Positions 23,665 to 35,213 of a stretch of DNA of 64,000 nt are shown here, one piece after another. Position 1 is the first letter of the stretch; each line of letters begins with the position of its first letter. The notes under the pieces are model-generated. The model was not told the DNA's origin. It was given only the letters and a program-made list of their open reading frames with translations, and did not search any database. Source of the stretch: Phaseolus vulgaris (taxonomy: Eukaryota > Streptophyta > Magnoliopsida > Fabales > Fabaceae); contig NC_023758.2 of assembly GCF_000499845.2 (NCBI RefSeq), positions 32,988,816 through 33,052,815 on the forward strand. Direction: 5' to 3'. The translations under genes and the position numbers were made by a program.

Positions 23665-25137
23665 CACTACTAAAAAAAACATTATATAAAAAATAATTTT
23701 AAAAACTAAATATTATTAATTGTTATATTGACTAAATTTTATATTATTTTAGAATTTATAAAAGTATTGATATCTAAATTATTTTTTTTATAAAAACTCT
23801 CATTTTAAACATCATTATTAAGCTGACACCTCAACTAACGATACTCATCTGTTACTACATGAAAAAAAATTATTAAAAAAAAGAAAAAAAATATGAGGGA
23901 ACTAAACCAACCAAAATACTTATATAAAAAATCTAACAAAAGCAATACTTAGGTAATCTATACATATTAATAAAGTATTCTAAAAAAAAGACTAAATGAA
24001 AGTCTATTATACCAATGAAATTGTTCTATATGAATAAACCATAAGTTAGCAAGTTTGTCAACACATGCATTCCATTCACGTAAAAATGTGAGAAATCCTA
24101 AACTTGATTTTCCCACAGTAATAATTAAGACAAGTGTTCCACCTATTATGAAGAATCCAAGGAACATTAATATTAATCGTAAATGCAGCACAAACCAAGG
24201 TAGAAATCACAATCAAGCCATCTAGTAAGACCCATCTTTCGAGTTTCTTCAATGACATGTATAATTCCATAAAACTTAGCAACAATATCAAGGAAAGTAG
24301 AGAAACCAACAATAAACTCCCTCATACTCCCAGAGAAAATACCACCACAAACAACAAGACCACGAGAACCCCTAACAACACCATCAGTACTAATTTTAAC
24401 CCAACTTGGTGAAGGAAACTTCCATCTAACAGGAAAATTATAAAAAAAACTGTCACTATGAGTATTAATACCAAAGAACATAAGCACATTGAAATCAAAC
24501 ATATCATTCCTCACAAAGCTTCTAAATAAATTATCCACTAGGCAAGTGAAATCTTTAATGGTGTAAATAGCCCTGGAAAAATCAATTTTAACCTGAAATC
24601 TAGCATAATTTCTCATACGCCATATCATCCAAATAGAAAAGGTTATCACAACAAGTTTAATCAAATTAACTAAAGGACTACCACCGCTCTTAATAAAAGA
24701 AAGGAGATCATCCACATTAGAGAAATGATAATTAAGGAAAATTTGTGGAACCCAACTCCAAATATACAATGCATTAGGATATTCAAAAAATAAATTCTGA
24801 AGAGATTCTTCTTGCTTTTCACAAAGACTACACATAAAACATATATGCAAACCTTTGTGTGAATGTCAATTAGTTTTTATTATTGATAAATAATTTTTAA
24901 ATTGATATCTAATTAACTATCTATGTGTTAGCTACAAATTATTTAGATTCTAAAGTTAGTATCTAAAACATTGATAATTAATTGAATATCAATTTAAAAA
25001 TTATTTATAAATAATAGAAACTAATTAGATATTAATAATTTTTTTAGGTTTAAAAATAATATCTAATTTATTCAATATAGTAATTAAATAGTTTTAATCT
25101 CTAAATTTGGTTTCCATTTAATTGTTTTATTGTAGTA
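23665..25137. mobile_element. CACTA-type MITE split by a LINE insertion
   Basis: Left part 23665-23781 begins CACTACTAAAAAAAAC and runs through ATATTGACTAAAT and TATTGATATCTAAATTA. The right part resumes at about 24868 with AATTAGTTTTTATTATTG and continues to a terminus GTTTTATTGTAGTA at 25137. Joined in order the two parts match the intact copy at 44674-45036. AAA flanks both outer ends and could be the 3-bp TSD, though low complexity weakens this. Confidence 0.75.
23782..24867 (-). mobile_element. LINE 3' fragment (RT zinc-binding domain plus RNase H), copy A
   Basis: The minus frame 24850-24173 encodes the CSLCEKQEESLQNLFF zinc-binding motif, a transmembrane-like linker with WMIWRMRNYARF, and then a plant LINE RNase H-like domain (PSPSWVKISTDGVVRGSRG, GGIFSGSMREFIVGFSTFL, LDCDF). 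The RNase H continues in another frame (CLNYYCGKIKFR; INPWF-type helix degraded) to about 23990. A 3' UTR with TTGAGGTGTCAGC and a TTTTTATAAAAAAAA tail ends at about 23782. It is 5'-truncated, frameshifted and inactive. It is the same family as copy B at 27066-27755. Confidence 0.8.
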
Positions 25138-25540
25138 AAATGTTATCACTCATCCTTATTTATAAAAATATTTTTCTAAAATTTGTCATTTCTTTATATA
25201 AGATTTCTTTACATACATTAATATTTCTCCATCCTAATTTATATATATATATATTTTCTTTATATATGATTTATTTAAGTACATTAATATGTTTTCAAAC
25301 ATATTTAATTAATTGATATGTTTTAAAAGATAAAATAATATTTAAAATAAACGATATAATTTTTTTATATTAATTTAATTTGAGATATAAATATCTACTA
25401 ACCCTTAAATCTCATTTATTTATTATATTTTAAAATATGATAAAATTAATTTTATGGTAAATTAAAAATTATATATTGTTAAATTTATTAATTTCATTTA
25501 GTTTATCTAATTTTTTTATCTATAATATAAGAGCATCTCT
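25138..25540. other. AT-rich sequence, nothing recognised
   Basis: Only AT-rich simple sequence with a short TA run near 25240. Confidence 0.4.
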
Positions 25541-26870
25541 AACATAATGATGATAACATAAAGTGTTAATTTATTTATGTGAGTTCCTCTCCTTTCTTAA
25601 ATTTTATCTTTACTCTTCTTATAATGCAAGGTTTTATAAATCTTTTAATTTATTATATATATATATATCAATTTAAAAATATTTTTTTATTATTAATTTT
25701 ATTATTTTGTGAAGGATTGTTTTTTGTAAGGACCTAACAAATAAGTGATATATTTTAAATGACATCTGAATATTATTTTTAAAGTGAAAAGAGTATATAA
25801 ATAAAAAAAATGAGTTATTCATTTTTTATTTTAAAAGAACCACAATCTTTTTTAAAATTTCTCTTTTTTTTTTGCCTTCTTTCTAACTCTTGAATCCCTC
25901 TGTCATCAAACTGACGATTGAATTTCGCCATTAGATTCCTATCAGAGAATACTACAAGACTGTCTAATCAGAGTTTTAGACAAAGTAAATTCATTTTTGT
26001 TTATTCTTCCTTCGAGTCAGTTTTGAATTTGTTAGATTATCTTCGGTATAGGCTTTGCATATGGTGTTTCTAACTTCAGGATTAGTCCTTGTTAATTCAG
26101 ATTCCTAGTGATATAGTTAAATACTTGATTAAGACTTTGTGTTGCAGGTTAAGGTACCCATGGGTTTTGTAGTATTGGAGCTCTTTGTGAGCACAATTAC
26201 TTCTTCTCAGGTAAGGGAAACTAGTTTTAATTTTCAATATAACCCTAAATTAGAAGATCCAGATGTGGGGGGTGAAGTGGTCACCGATTTTAAATATTCT
26301 TGCAGAATTGGTTGTTATTTTAGTAAAATAAATTTGAAATGGTTGAGTTTGTTAATTTTGTATAGTATATGTGTGATTTTGATCTGAATGAGTTATTGAA
26401 TGTGTTTTATGAGATTGAAAGTTTTAAATGGTAGTATGAATTGAATTGAATTGTATTATGCATCCTTTAAGGTATAAAGATTGGTGAATATTGATTGTTT
26501 GATTTTGAGTGACTTTGATTTAGAGATAATGAACATATATATATATATTTATATATAGGTTGACATAATATCTCTTTGAGAGTACCTCTACAACTTTGAG
26601 TAAAGAGATGTTATTTTGATATTATATGTTTATGAAATACAAGTTTGAATGTAAATTTTTGGCAATTTTTTTAAAAAAGATCAGTTTTTAGGAACTTTTT
26701 ACATGCATATGTCGCTCAAGTGAGAAACTTCTGGCTCAAGCGAAAAAGGGGTGAAAATGTGGTGCTTTTAGGTTGATTTTCGCTCAAGCGACAAGAATTT
26801 TGCTCAGACGAGGGTCATTTTTGTTCAAGCTAAAAAAAATTATATTTTAGGATTTGTTTATGAGTTTCTA

Positions 26871-26910
26871 TTTTATTATTGTTTATTATTGTTTATTATT
26901 GTTTATTATT
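26871..26910. repeat. 10-bp tandem repeat (GTTTATTATT)
   Basis: Three perfect units at 26881, 26891 and 26901, preceded by a one-base variant at 26871. Confidence 0.9.
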
Positions 26911-27050
26911 TTTAATTAATTTTAATTATATATTTTATTGAAAATCTTTTAGATACGTATTTTATATGATTTTTGGATAAATTTGGGTTTGATTGAATTT
27001 ATAAGATTTGGTGTGATTAAATGGTTTGATTTTGAATAATGTGAGATATG

Positions 27051-27770
27051 AAATATGAAGTTGTACTGGTAAAGTTCTTCGTCCTCTTTCTGTTAGATGG
27101 GAGTTCCCTTCACCAGGTTGGGTTAAAATTAACGTTAGGAGATATCCTGGTCTTGCTACTTGTGTAAGTATTTTCGTGGGAGTATGAGGGAGTTTATTGG
27201 TGTTTTCTCTGCGTTTCTTGAAGTTCAAACTACTATGGTTGTTGAGTTTTATAAAGTTATAGATTATATGGAGGAAGCTCAAAAGATGAAGTTTACTAAT
27301 GTATGACTTGAATGTGATTTTGCCTTGATTTTTACTGCATTTATTGCTAGGATTAATTTTTCTTGGTTGCTTTATAATCTATTGAATACTTGTCTTAATT
27401 ATTGTGGGAAAATCAGGTTTAGGATTACTTATATTTTTCGTGAAGAAAATGCATGTGATAAGTTGGCTAATTTAGGATTTATTCATAGAGAATCATTTCA
27501 GTGTTATAATAGGCTTCTATCTAGTCTGTTCGTAGAATTCTTTATGAATAGGTATAGTCTACATATGTATCATATTTGTTAACATGAGTTTTGGTCTAGT
27601 CCCCCCATATTTTTTTTTTGTATTTTCTTTCTTTTTTATTTTTTTTTAATAATATTTTTTTCATGTGATGACAAATGATTGTTGTTACTTGAGGTGTCAG
27701 CCTAGCTGAGATTTCAAGTTGCATAGTGATGCCTAATATGAAAAATTTTATAAAAAAATATGAAGTTGTA
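27051..27770 (+). mobile_element. LINE 3' fragment with perfect 15-bp target-site duplication, copy B
   Basis: AAATATGAAGTTGTA occurs at 27051-27065 and 27756-27770 and brackets a 690-bp fragment. The fragment starts inside the RNase H-like domain (FPSPGWVKIN), continues through CGKIRFRITYIFREENAC, KLANLGFIHRESF and LFVEFFMNRYSLHMY, stops at about 27580, and has a 3' UTR with GAGGTGTCAGCC and a TTTTATAAAAAAA tail. The coding part has several stops. This is a textbook 5'-truncated retroposition event and is inactive. Confidence 0.93.
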
Positions 27771-28560
27771 ATCAAGACATAGTATTTTCATGAAATAAAA
27801 TATCATGTTGAGATTGTTAGGACGTGCATTGGCTAGTGATTTGTCTATAATAAGGTATCCTGACTCTATTGATATAATGGAATTACATAGATGAAGTTAT
27901 TCAGGTGGTGAGAGTCATAGGTTCATATGAATGGGTTAGCTACTTGAAAGATAACTGGCTTGACATATTATATGAATTATCCCTGTCATATGAGGTGATT
28001 TGATATTGAGATTATTATACACATGACTGTGAGGTTGTATGAGAGGTGCATATATCTTAGTCTAAGTCAATGCACGAGTCTTCTGGAAGTATAATCAAGT
28101 GTCTATATATGTTGGTCAGTAAAAGTCGGACATGATAAATATGAATTATGAATTATTATAGATACTTGATTGTTTTAAAAAATATACGAGAATTGATGAA
28201 TTGACGGTTGTTGTTTAATGTTACATTTATATTATAAAGTTTAAAAATGTATAGCTTACCTTATTGTTTATGTTGTATTTGTTTTCTTTATCTTTAACAA
28301 TAGTGTTTTTACACGGGAACAAATGATGTTTTAGGTGATAGAACTCCACTTTGAACAAATGGAGCATTTAATGTTTTGTTTGGATATTTTTTTTAACATA
28401 TGTAAATATTTATTTTGATAATACAATCCATGATGTATCATTTAGATGTGATGAATTGGGATGTTATATTTTCTACTTATTATTATGAAATATTTATATT
28501 TATTTTTAACAATAGGGATGTTACATAATACAAAATATTATATTTTATTACTATGGTCGG

Positions 28561-29099
28561 ATTTTGTTTAAGACTTTATTTGTTAAATATTATTGTATCA
28601 ACATAGTTTAATAAAACATATCTAATGTAGATCATAACATAAACCTATCTAATTTAGATCATAACATGCAATCTTAACTTATTCTTTTAAAATTTCATTA
28701 GGTCAATCTTGAGAAAGATCTATCCTCAAATATAGATGAAGCTAAGTGACAGTAACTTTTATTTATTGACTTATTATTTTTTTCAAGATCAAATATTAAT
28801 ATATGGTAAACAACAAATGTAATAAATTTTTTTATTGAAAAAAACTAAGGCAAATGTTTCTAAAAGAAAATAGTGAAATAATAATGTCCTTTTTTTATTC
28901 ATACAAAAGTTATCATAGAAAAATTAAAGCACATTGTTTAAAAAAAAAAACTCCACTTTGTTTGTGTTATTGTTTTGAACTATGCAATAACAAAACAAAG
29001 TGACTTTTTATAGATTTTTGAAAACAAAAGTTAGAGTTATTACTTTTTTGGGAAAAATATTTCCAGATTTTGCAATTCCTCTTAAAATATTCTTTCTTA
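28561..29099. other. AT-rich sequence, nothing recognised
   Basis: No coding match. It may hold further eroded gypsy sequence adjoining 29100 but I cannot show it. Confidence 0.35.
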
Positions 29100-29594
29100 T
29101 CTACTTCGCTAGAGTATTGTATATTTAACTCTCATTCTTTTATAACTTTTTCTATTTTTTTCCCTCTCTTCTTCTTCAATTTATTTTTCATTTTCAATTT
29201 ATACTCCCTCACTTGTTGAGGTGTGATAGGCCACAAAATTATTATTTTCTTCCTTGATGAGTGAACCTTTTTTTTATTAGTGAAGCCATCATGAATAGTT
29301 TTATGATCATATTGACATGAGCTACCAAGTAAGATATATCTTGTCTACCTAGGAACTATGTCAAATAAAATCTCATATGATAATCTCCTAGGGAGATAAG
29401 TATACTTGTTAGTTAGCTACTATACCAACAATAACTTTGATCCATTGAAGTTTATAAGGGTTTGGATTGAGTGTAGTGGTTAAGGCTAACTTGTGCACCA
29501 ACCTAGAACTACAACAATTACATAAAGAACTACTATCCATAATTAAAGAACAAATGTTTTAAAAGAAATGTACATCTAGTGTGGAATTGATTTT

Positions 29595-29734
29595 CTCTTG
29601 AATGTTCAAGTTCAAATGATTGGCTTTCAAGAAGTCTTCTCACTAATAATAAGTTTTCTTTCCAATGGAGTTTCCTCCTTAGAATCTAGAACTTCTTCTT
29701 TACTAGGTGAAGAATAAGCCTCATCTTGGTTAAC
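29595..29734. repeat. Direct repeat X, left copy abutting the LTR
   Basis: 140 bp beginning CTCTTG and ending GGTTAAC, about 80% identical by eye to 30981-31122. Contains TTCAAGTTCAAATGATTGGC and GGTGAAGAATAAGC. It is gypsy gag-protease linker sequence on the minus strand. Confidence 0.8.
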
Positions 29735-30980
29735 GATAAGTGACAAATTTCAATAATATTTCATATTAAAATATAGACACTTAAGGGTATTAATTGCTAA
29801 AATAAGTATAAAATAACCCATAATTTATGAAATTATACATTTTTATCTATTTTGTGATTTTAATTTAAATAAGAACGATTTATTCCTAAATTTGTGTTAA
29901 TTTCATAATTCTAGGGAAGAATGAAGATAATTGGGCAAAAAGAGAATATACAAAGCTAAAAAAGGAAAGTTGGAATGCACTAGCATCACCAAAGCTTCCC
30001 CAAACTCACAAAAAGCCAAGACACCACCAGTGGGTCTCGCTCAAGCGAGCTCATTCTCGCTTGAGTGAGATTGCTTTAGTAACGTTGGACCTTTATATGT
30101 TTTACTAGCCCAAGCGAGCTCATTCGCGCTTAAGCGAGAAGTCACTTAAGCCCAAGCAAATTAGGTTAAATAGGAGGGTTGATGCACAACCTCAGTGTGC
30201 AAGATTGAGAGGAAACACCATTGAGTGAATTGTAAGGCAATTGAGAGGATAAAAGGATAGAGGAGGAAATTGTCAAGGAGGAACATCCTGAATCCTTTTT
30301 TCATGCTCTCCCTGCTTGTAACAATCATCATGTGTGGCTAATTTTACCCTTTGGGATTGAGAGTAATTTTTTCAAACTCTTATGTATTGAGGTGATATCT
30401 AAACATAATATTTTGTTCTTGATTGATGATTGATATCATTATTTTGTTTGTAATGATTGGTTTACCATGATCTAGAATCTTAAATTTGATTAGAAAGTAC
30501 TTTTAAGGTTCTGACCTAAATGATAATACTTAACATATTTGAATGTTAGGAATAAATTTGAAATGTTAATTTCCATCAACGTCTAATCTTAAGGATAAGT
30601 TGTTTTTATAAATATGTGAGGAATCAATATTTAGGAAGCATCTTAATAATTTTATATGTGAGAAATCAATATAATGATTTTTATATGGGCCTCAATATCA
30701 ATAATAAAGGACACAATATTGTCATGCTAATCAAAATATAAAAAAGTGAGAAAGATGAATCTGAATCCCTATTTTTCCAATTGAAGCAACAAACTCTTTG
30801 ACTTGTTTTCTTATCAATCTTTGCTATCATAACAAATCTTAACAAAATTTTATTATTCTGTTTTATATTTAATGAATCTTTTACTTGATTATTCAATTGT
30901 TCCTTATAGGTTCGATATTCGTCCTTAGGGACAAATTATTACTTATGACAACGTGACTCACTTGCCGTAAAAAGGTCATA
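29735..30980 (+). mobile_element. ~1.25-kb LTR (family L1), copy 1, inside the gypsy remnant
   Basis: This copy is collinear with 50473-51702 (minus) and 53925-54903. Shared landmarks are GATAAG near the start, ATATTTCATATTAAAATATAG, two CTCGCTCAAGCGAG/CTCGCTTGAGTGAG inverted pairs (30035-30141), AAACATCCTGAATC, TTCAAACTCTTATGTATTGA, and the end CTTGCCGTAAAAA. The length and the clean 5-bp TSD of copy 2 support an LTR, but no internal domain belonging to it is present. It is flanked by 140-bp direct repeats rather than a recognisable 5-bp TSD. Confidence 0.7.
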
Positions 30981-31122
30981 CTCTTTGTGACAATTCAAGT
31001 TCAAATGATTGGCTTTCAAGAAGCCTTTTCACAAATAACAAGTCTCATTCACAAGGGAGAATTTCCTCCTCGGAATTTATAACTTCTTCATTGGGTGAAG
31101 AATAAGCATTATCATGGTTAAT
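30981..31122. repeat. Direct repeat X', right copy abutting the LTR
   Basis: Right partner of 29595-29734, beginning CTCTTTG and ending GGTTAAT, immediately after the last base of the LTR. Confidence 0.8.
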
Positions 31123-31330
31123 AAACTCTTAGTCTTTTAAAAATGTTGTTATTCTAATGGAACACTTAGGAACATAATACCCTTTACCAAAATATTTAAA
31201 GCATTGGACATCTCTACCTCTAATTTCCTTAGAGGTTCTATATTTTTATATTTTTCTCACTTGTTTTCTTAGAACTTTTATATTGAAAGAGTTTTGTTAA
31301 CCTTTCTTATTCACAAGGATCGTATTTATA

Positions 31331-33622
31331 CAGAGATTAAGAAGAAAAGAGTCTAGTGTTGTAATGGTCTTATTTTGTTAGTGTTTCTTCTTGCATTTGA
31401 TCATGCTTGTAGCTCAAAATGCATTAAATACTCTTAACTTAACATTAAATGCATGTAACTTCTTTGGAAACACCTTTGCAACACAAAAAAGCTTCACGGG
31501 CCTAGGAGGTAGCTTGCTTCCATCTTTTAAGTAAAATAGAGGGTCTGATACAAATGATTGACTTTGCAATATTGCTTTTTCAAAAAATATTGTTTGTTTA
31601 GCCTTCAACACATTCTTCAAAAGATCTTGATCTTATCTAAACATTGTGAGTTCCTCTTGAAAGAATGAAGAAACATACAATATTCCATATATGCATAAAA
31701 TAAATGTTTATAAGTTTAATGTGAACTATGACATGTTGAAAGCTTGTGTGTGTCAGACGAAGAATAATCATTGTCCAAGCAAAAAATTATTAGGTAAAGT
31801 ATTCTTGCTTGCGTCTGTTCAAGAAAAAGCTTACCAGATAATAACATACGCAGACCACTTGTGTTTGTTAGACGAAGCAAACAACAAACAAGGTTTGCGT
31901 CTTATTCAGTTAAACAACTTGCGTTTAACATGATTTGATACTCATAAAATTATGTTTTCTAGTCAAATTCCACATGTGAAGACATAAACCTTACATGCAA
32001 AGGAAACAAAAAAGAAAACACTTGAAATTTGACGAAAAAAACAAAATATACTCTAACACTAGTATAAGATAGTATTTTTTAAGTCGATTATTTGGATAAA
32101 ATTACATCACTTTACGAATCGAAGTAGATGTAGGTGATATAAAAAAAGAACTCATTTTATGTCAGTTAATCATGTAAAACTGTCATTTTACATTGATCTA
32201 GATCTTTAAATCAAATAAAAATATTTTTTACACAAATTAAGGTAGTAACTAGTGTAAAAAGCCATTTTTTTTTTCACTTGAGGATCTACTCAACATAAGT
32301 TTGAAAAAAGAAGAAGAAATCAATAACTTTTCCCTTGACTCTTATTATAACCAACATAAATGGTGTAATTCTACTTTGACAATAGTATTAATCAACAACA
32401 CTGTTTTTTTATCATTTTTTTTAAATTAATTAAAACGAAATATCATAGTGAAATTTCATCCCTTATATAAAATCAAAATTTAAAAAATCTGTAAAAATTA
32501 CCCCAAACAACTAACTTGTTGAAAACCTGTCAAATAACACTGTTGAAAAACTATATTAACTATTTCGTCACAAATTTTTGAGAAAAAAAAGTTATAGTCA
32601 TCGAATATTTTCTATATAGTACCTTTTGTATTATTATTCTACAAATTGTGTTAATATATCTCGGATTACGGAGAAGATATTTTTAATCCCCAATTGAGGT
32701 TTAAATGTCTCGATTATGTGTTGGTGGAGACTTCATTAATTCCAAGACCTAGCTAGTATTGGACTGTTGCAGAGACCCATATAAATGAAAACTCTGTAGT
32801 AAAGTATAAATATTTGACAATTCCAAGGCATAAACAATTCTTGTTGTTAGATATTTATTATCTCATTTATTTTTAAGCTTGACTTTAGCGTCAAAAATAC
32901 TTGCATACCTCCATTTCTTATTCGCGACTGAAGGCAATAATACCTTGACCTAAGACAAAATAAAAAGATGTTTCATAATATAAGAAAGATACTTCATATT
33001 TTGGTTGAGATCTTAACCTTTGTAATAACAATTATAAAAAAAATATCACAAGAATTATTTTCCGATAAATTTATGAGCGTAGCCCCAACTACTTTGGCTT
33101 TGTTAATTTTTCGGCTTGATAAGATTATGTTTTTGATTATAGAGTGAATTTGTAAGGATTTGAGAGAGTGAAAATGTGAGAATTTGAGAAAAATATGTGA
33201 AGAAAGTGATGTTGTTTTTATGAAGTGGAGTTGTGAATAATGTTCATTAAAGTTTGTGAGTGATGTGATGATTGTGAGAAAATTTTTAATTTTCTAAAAA
33301 ATTTAAAATGTAAGTTTAAAAATTTAAAGTTGTATTTAAAAATATTTGAATAATAAAATATGATGTATTTTTGTGTAGATTTGAGTTAATTAAAATTTTG
33401 TAAATAATTAATAATTTATTTAATTAAAAAATATAATATTAAAATTAATTAAAAATAAAAAAATTACTTATTTACATACAAAATTTGTTAAAAGTATAAT
33501 ATTATTAATCATATATTTCATTTAAAAAATATAAATTAAAATTTTGAAAATTTATGAGTTAATTATCATGGTTGGAATGCGGAAAAGTTTTATAAAAATA
33601 CAATTTTTTGTTATACATATTT
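31331..33622. other. Intergenic sequence, nothing recognised
   Basis: Several short open frames (for example 31691-31933) show no family features. A block around 32050-32270 has CACTAGT-like ends pointing inward and may be a decayed MITE, but I cannot confirm its termini. Confidence 0.35.
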
Positions 33623-33627
33623 CTTTT

Positions 33628-35213
33628 TGTTGGGTTTAATAGTGCCAAAGATCAAGAGGGGGGAGAAATTGACCTTTTAAATCTTTCTCGCAGAATCAGT
33701 ATTTATCACAGTGTACAGAAAATAAATCGATTTATTTGAAATTGAACAGATTTATTTTGGCACTGTTTATGTTTGAAAAACGTTTATATAGCAAGATTAA
33801 TCACAAGATTATGCAGATCGATTTTCCAGATAGACACACACTGATATAATGAAGAAAAACAGTGAATCACAAAACAACAAGCTTCAATTTTAAGCAATTG
33901 ATTAAGGTTCAATTAATAGCTTTGACAATTACTTGAGTAACCTTTACAATCAACCTGTTGCAGTGGCTTTTAACAAATTATAAGTGTTCTTGAAATCAAA
34001 CAGTTTTCCAAAAATTAAGAACAGTATGAACCGAGCCCAGAAAGAACAGATTTATTTCTTTGCTGTTTTAACAGTTATGCAGAAACTTAAGTGTAGAGAT
34101 TGAGAGAGAATGAACACAAGACAGTTATACTAGTTCACTCAACTGAGCTACATCCAGTCTTCACCTAAACCAAGGTGAAATTCACTAAATCACAATACAA
34201 ACAAACACAATTCCCACTGTTCTTGAAACCTACAAGAACTTAGGTACTCTTGTTGAAAAAACCTATTTCAGCTCACCCACACTCTTCAAGAAAACCTATC
34301 AAGAAGAGTGTTCAACCAAGCTATTACAAGAAATGAAAAGTGAAACGACTACACCTGATTGAGGATACAAAGATCTGCCTTAAACCAGTAGGCAAGATTG
34401 CTAGAACAGTAGCAACACCTCACACCAAGCTTTTGGAACCAAACCAATAACAAACACTTTGTGATTTTCGAAATCTTTGAAGAACAAATGCTAATTCTTT
34501 TGTAAACTCTTAATTCTCTGTTGTAGAACTTGTTTTTACAAATGTATGAACGATTATTAAACTCAGAAACAAGTTTTCATTTTATAGAAAACCAACTTAT
34601 AACATATTTTTGAAAAACAGTTAAAGCTGTTATAAAATGAACAGATTGAAAATAAAAAACATATATTTATTTTCAAAAAACAGTTAGAAAATTTGTTAAG
34701 TGAGGAGACTTAGTCAACCATTTTGGTGCAGAGATAAAACTGAAAAACGTTTAAGCTGGACATGGCACCAGAGACAAAAAAGAATCTATTCATTTACAGA
34801 TGAACAGATTTATTTTTCAAAACGAAAACAGAAAAAGCTTAACTCTTTAAAACACAGTCGTTTTGAAAGGTAGAAGACTTAGTCAAAATACATGATGCAC
34901 AAAATCTAATTTTCACAAGACTTAGCCAAGGCATCAGTTTAAAAATGAATTTGTTTATTTAGAAAAGAACAGATTTATTTTTATGCAGTAAACGTGTTTT
35001 TTGTAAAACATGTGAAAAACTGTTTAAGAAATCTTATGCTTGTTCTTGTCACATGGCCAGTGGTTAGGAGGTGAGTTACTCAGCAAAAAGCCCACTCTTA
35101 AACAACCTCTAAGAACTACCTAAGACACACTTAAAGCAAAGCAAAATACACATGAAATGTACATAAAAGTCTTCATCAAACACATGTCTTGAAGGGGTAA
35201 ACCATCTTCAACA
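33628..35213 (-). mobile_element. Solo LTR of a copia (SIRE-like) retrotransposon, TSD CTTTT
   Basis: 1586 bp starting TGTTGGGTTTAAT and ending CTTCAACA, bracketed by CTTTT at 33623-33627 and 35214-35218. On the minus strand it carries GACTGGATGTAGC followed by GAACTAGTATAA (34125-34166), the same block as in the LTRs at 52327, 56916 and 58038, which fixes its orientation and family. It contains repeated ACAGATTTATTT motifs. There are no internal domains, so it is a product of LTR-LTR recombination. Confidence 0.88.

Larger units (their letters stand above)
25540..28560 (+). repeat. Unclassified repeat-like region, interrupted by LINE copy B
   Basis: A non-coding region with legume-repeat character. 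It has splice-like segments near 26145 (TGTTGCAG followed by GTTAAGG), SAAGCGA-type motifs (CGCTCAAGTGAG, GGCTCAAGCGAA and CGCTCAAGCGAC at 26713-26790) that also occur in the 1.23-kb LTR family below, and a 10-bp tandem repeat. No domain-bearing frame and no terminal repeats were found, so the class is open. LINE copy B inserted at 27065. Confidence 0.35.
29100..31330 (-). mobile_element. Degenerate Ty3/gypsy gag-protease remnant holding an LTR
   Basis: Read on the minus strand from 31330: a CCHC zinc-knuckle remnant (DVQCFKYFGKGYYVPKC, second Cys changed to Tyr) near 31200-31150, an acidic linker, then after the LTR insert a second copy of the linker, and the protease end with LLG and YDHKTIHDGFTN-like residues at about 29370-29280, followed by a basic KLKMKNKLKKKR-like stretch to about 29160. 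Multiple stops and frameshifts. RT is not recognised. Confidence 0.72.

Noticed and set aside
31691..31933. Open frame of 80 codons
   Set aside because: No domain, no splice or promoter context, and no resemblance to a known family; treated as chance.
32050..32270. Possible MITE with CACTAGT-like ends
   Set aside because: Inverted ends are short and imperfect, no target duplication is visible, and no other copy was seen in the window.
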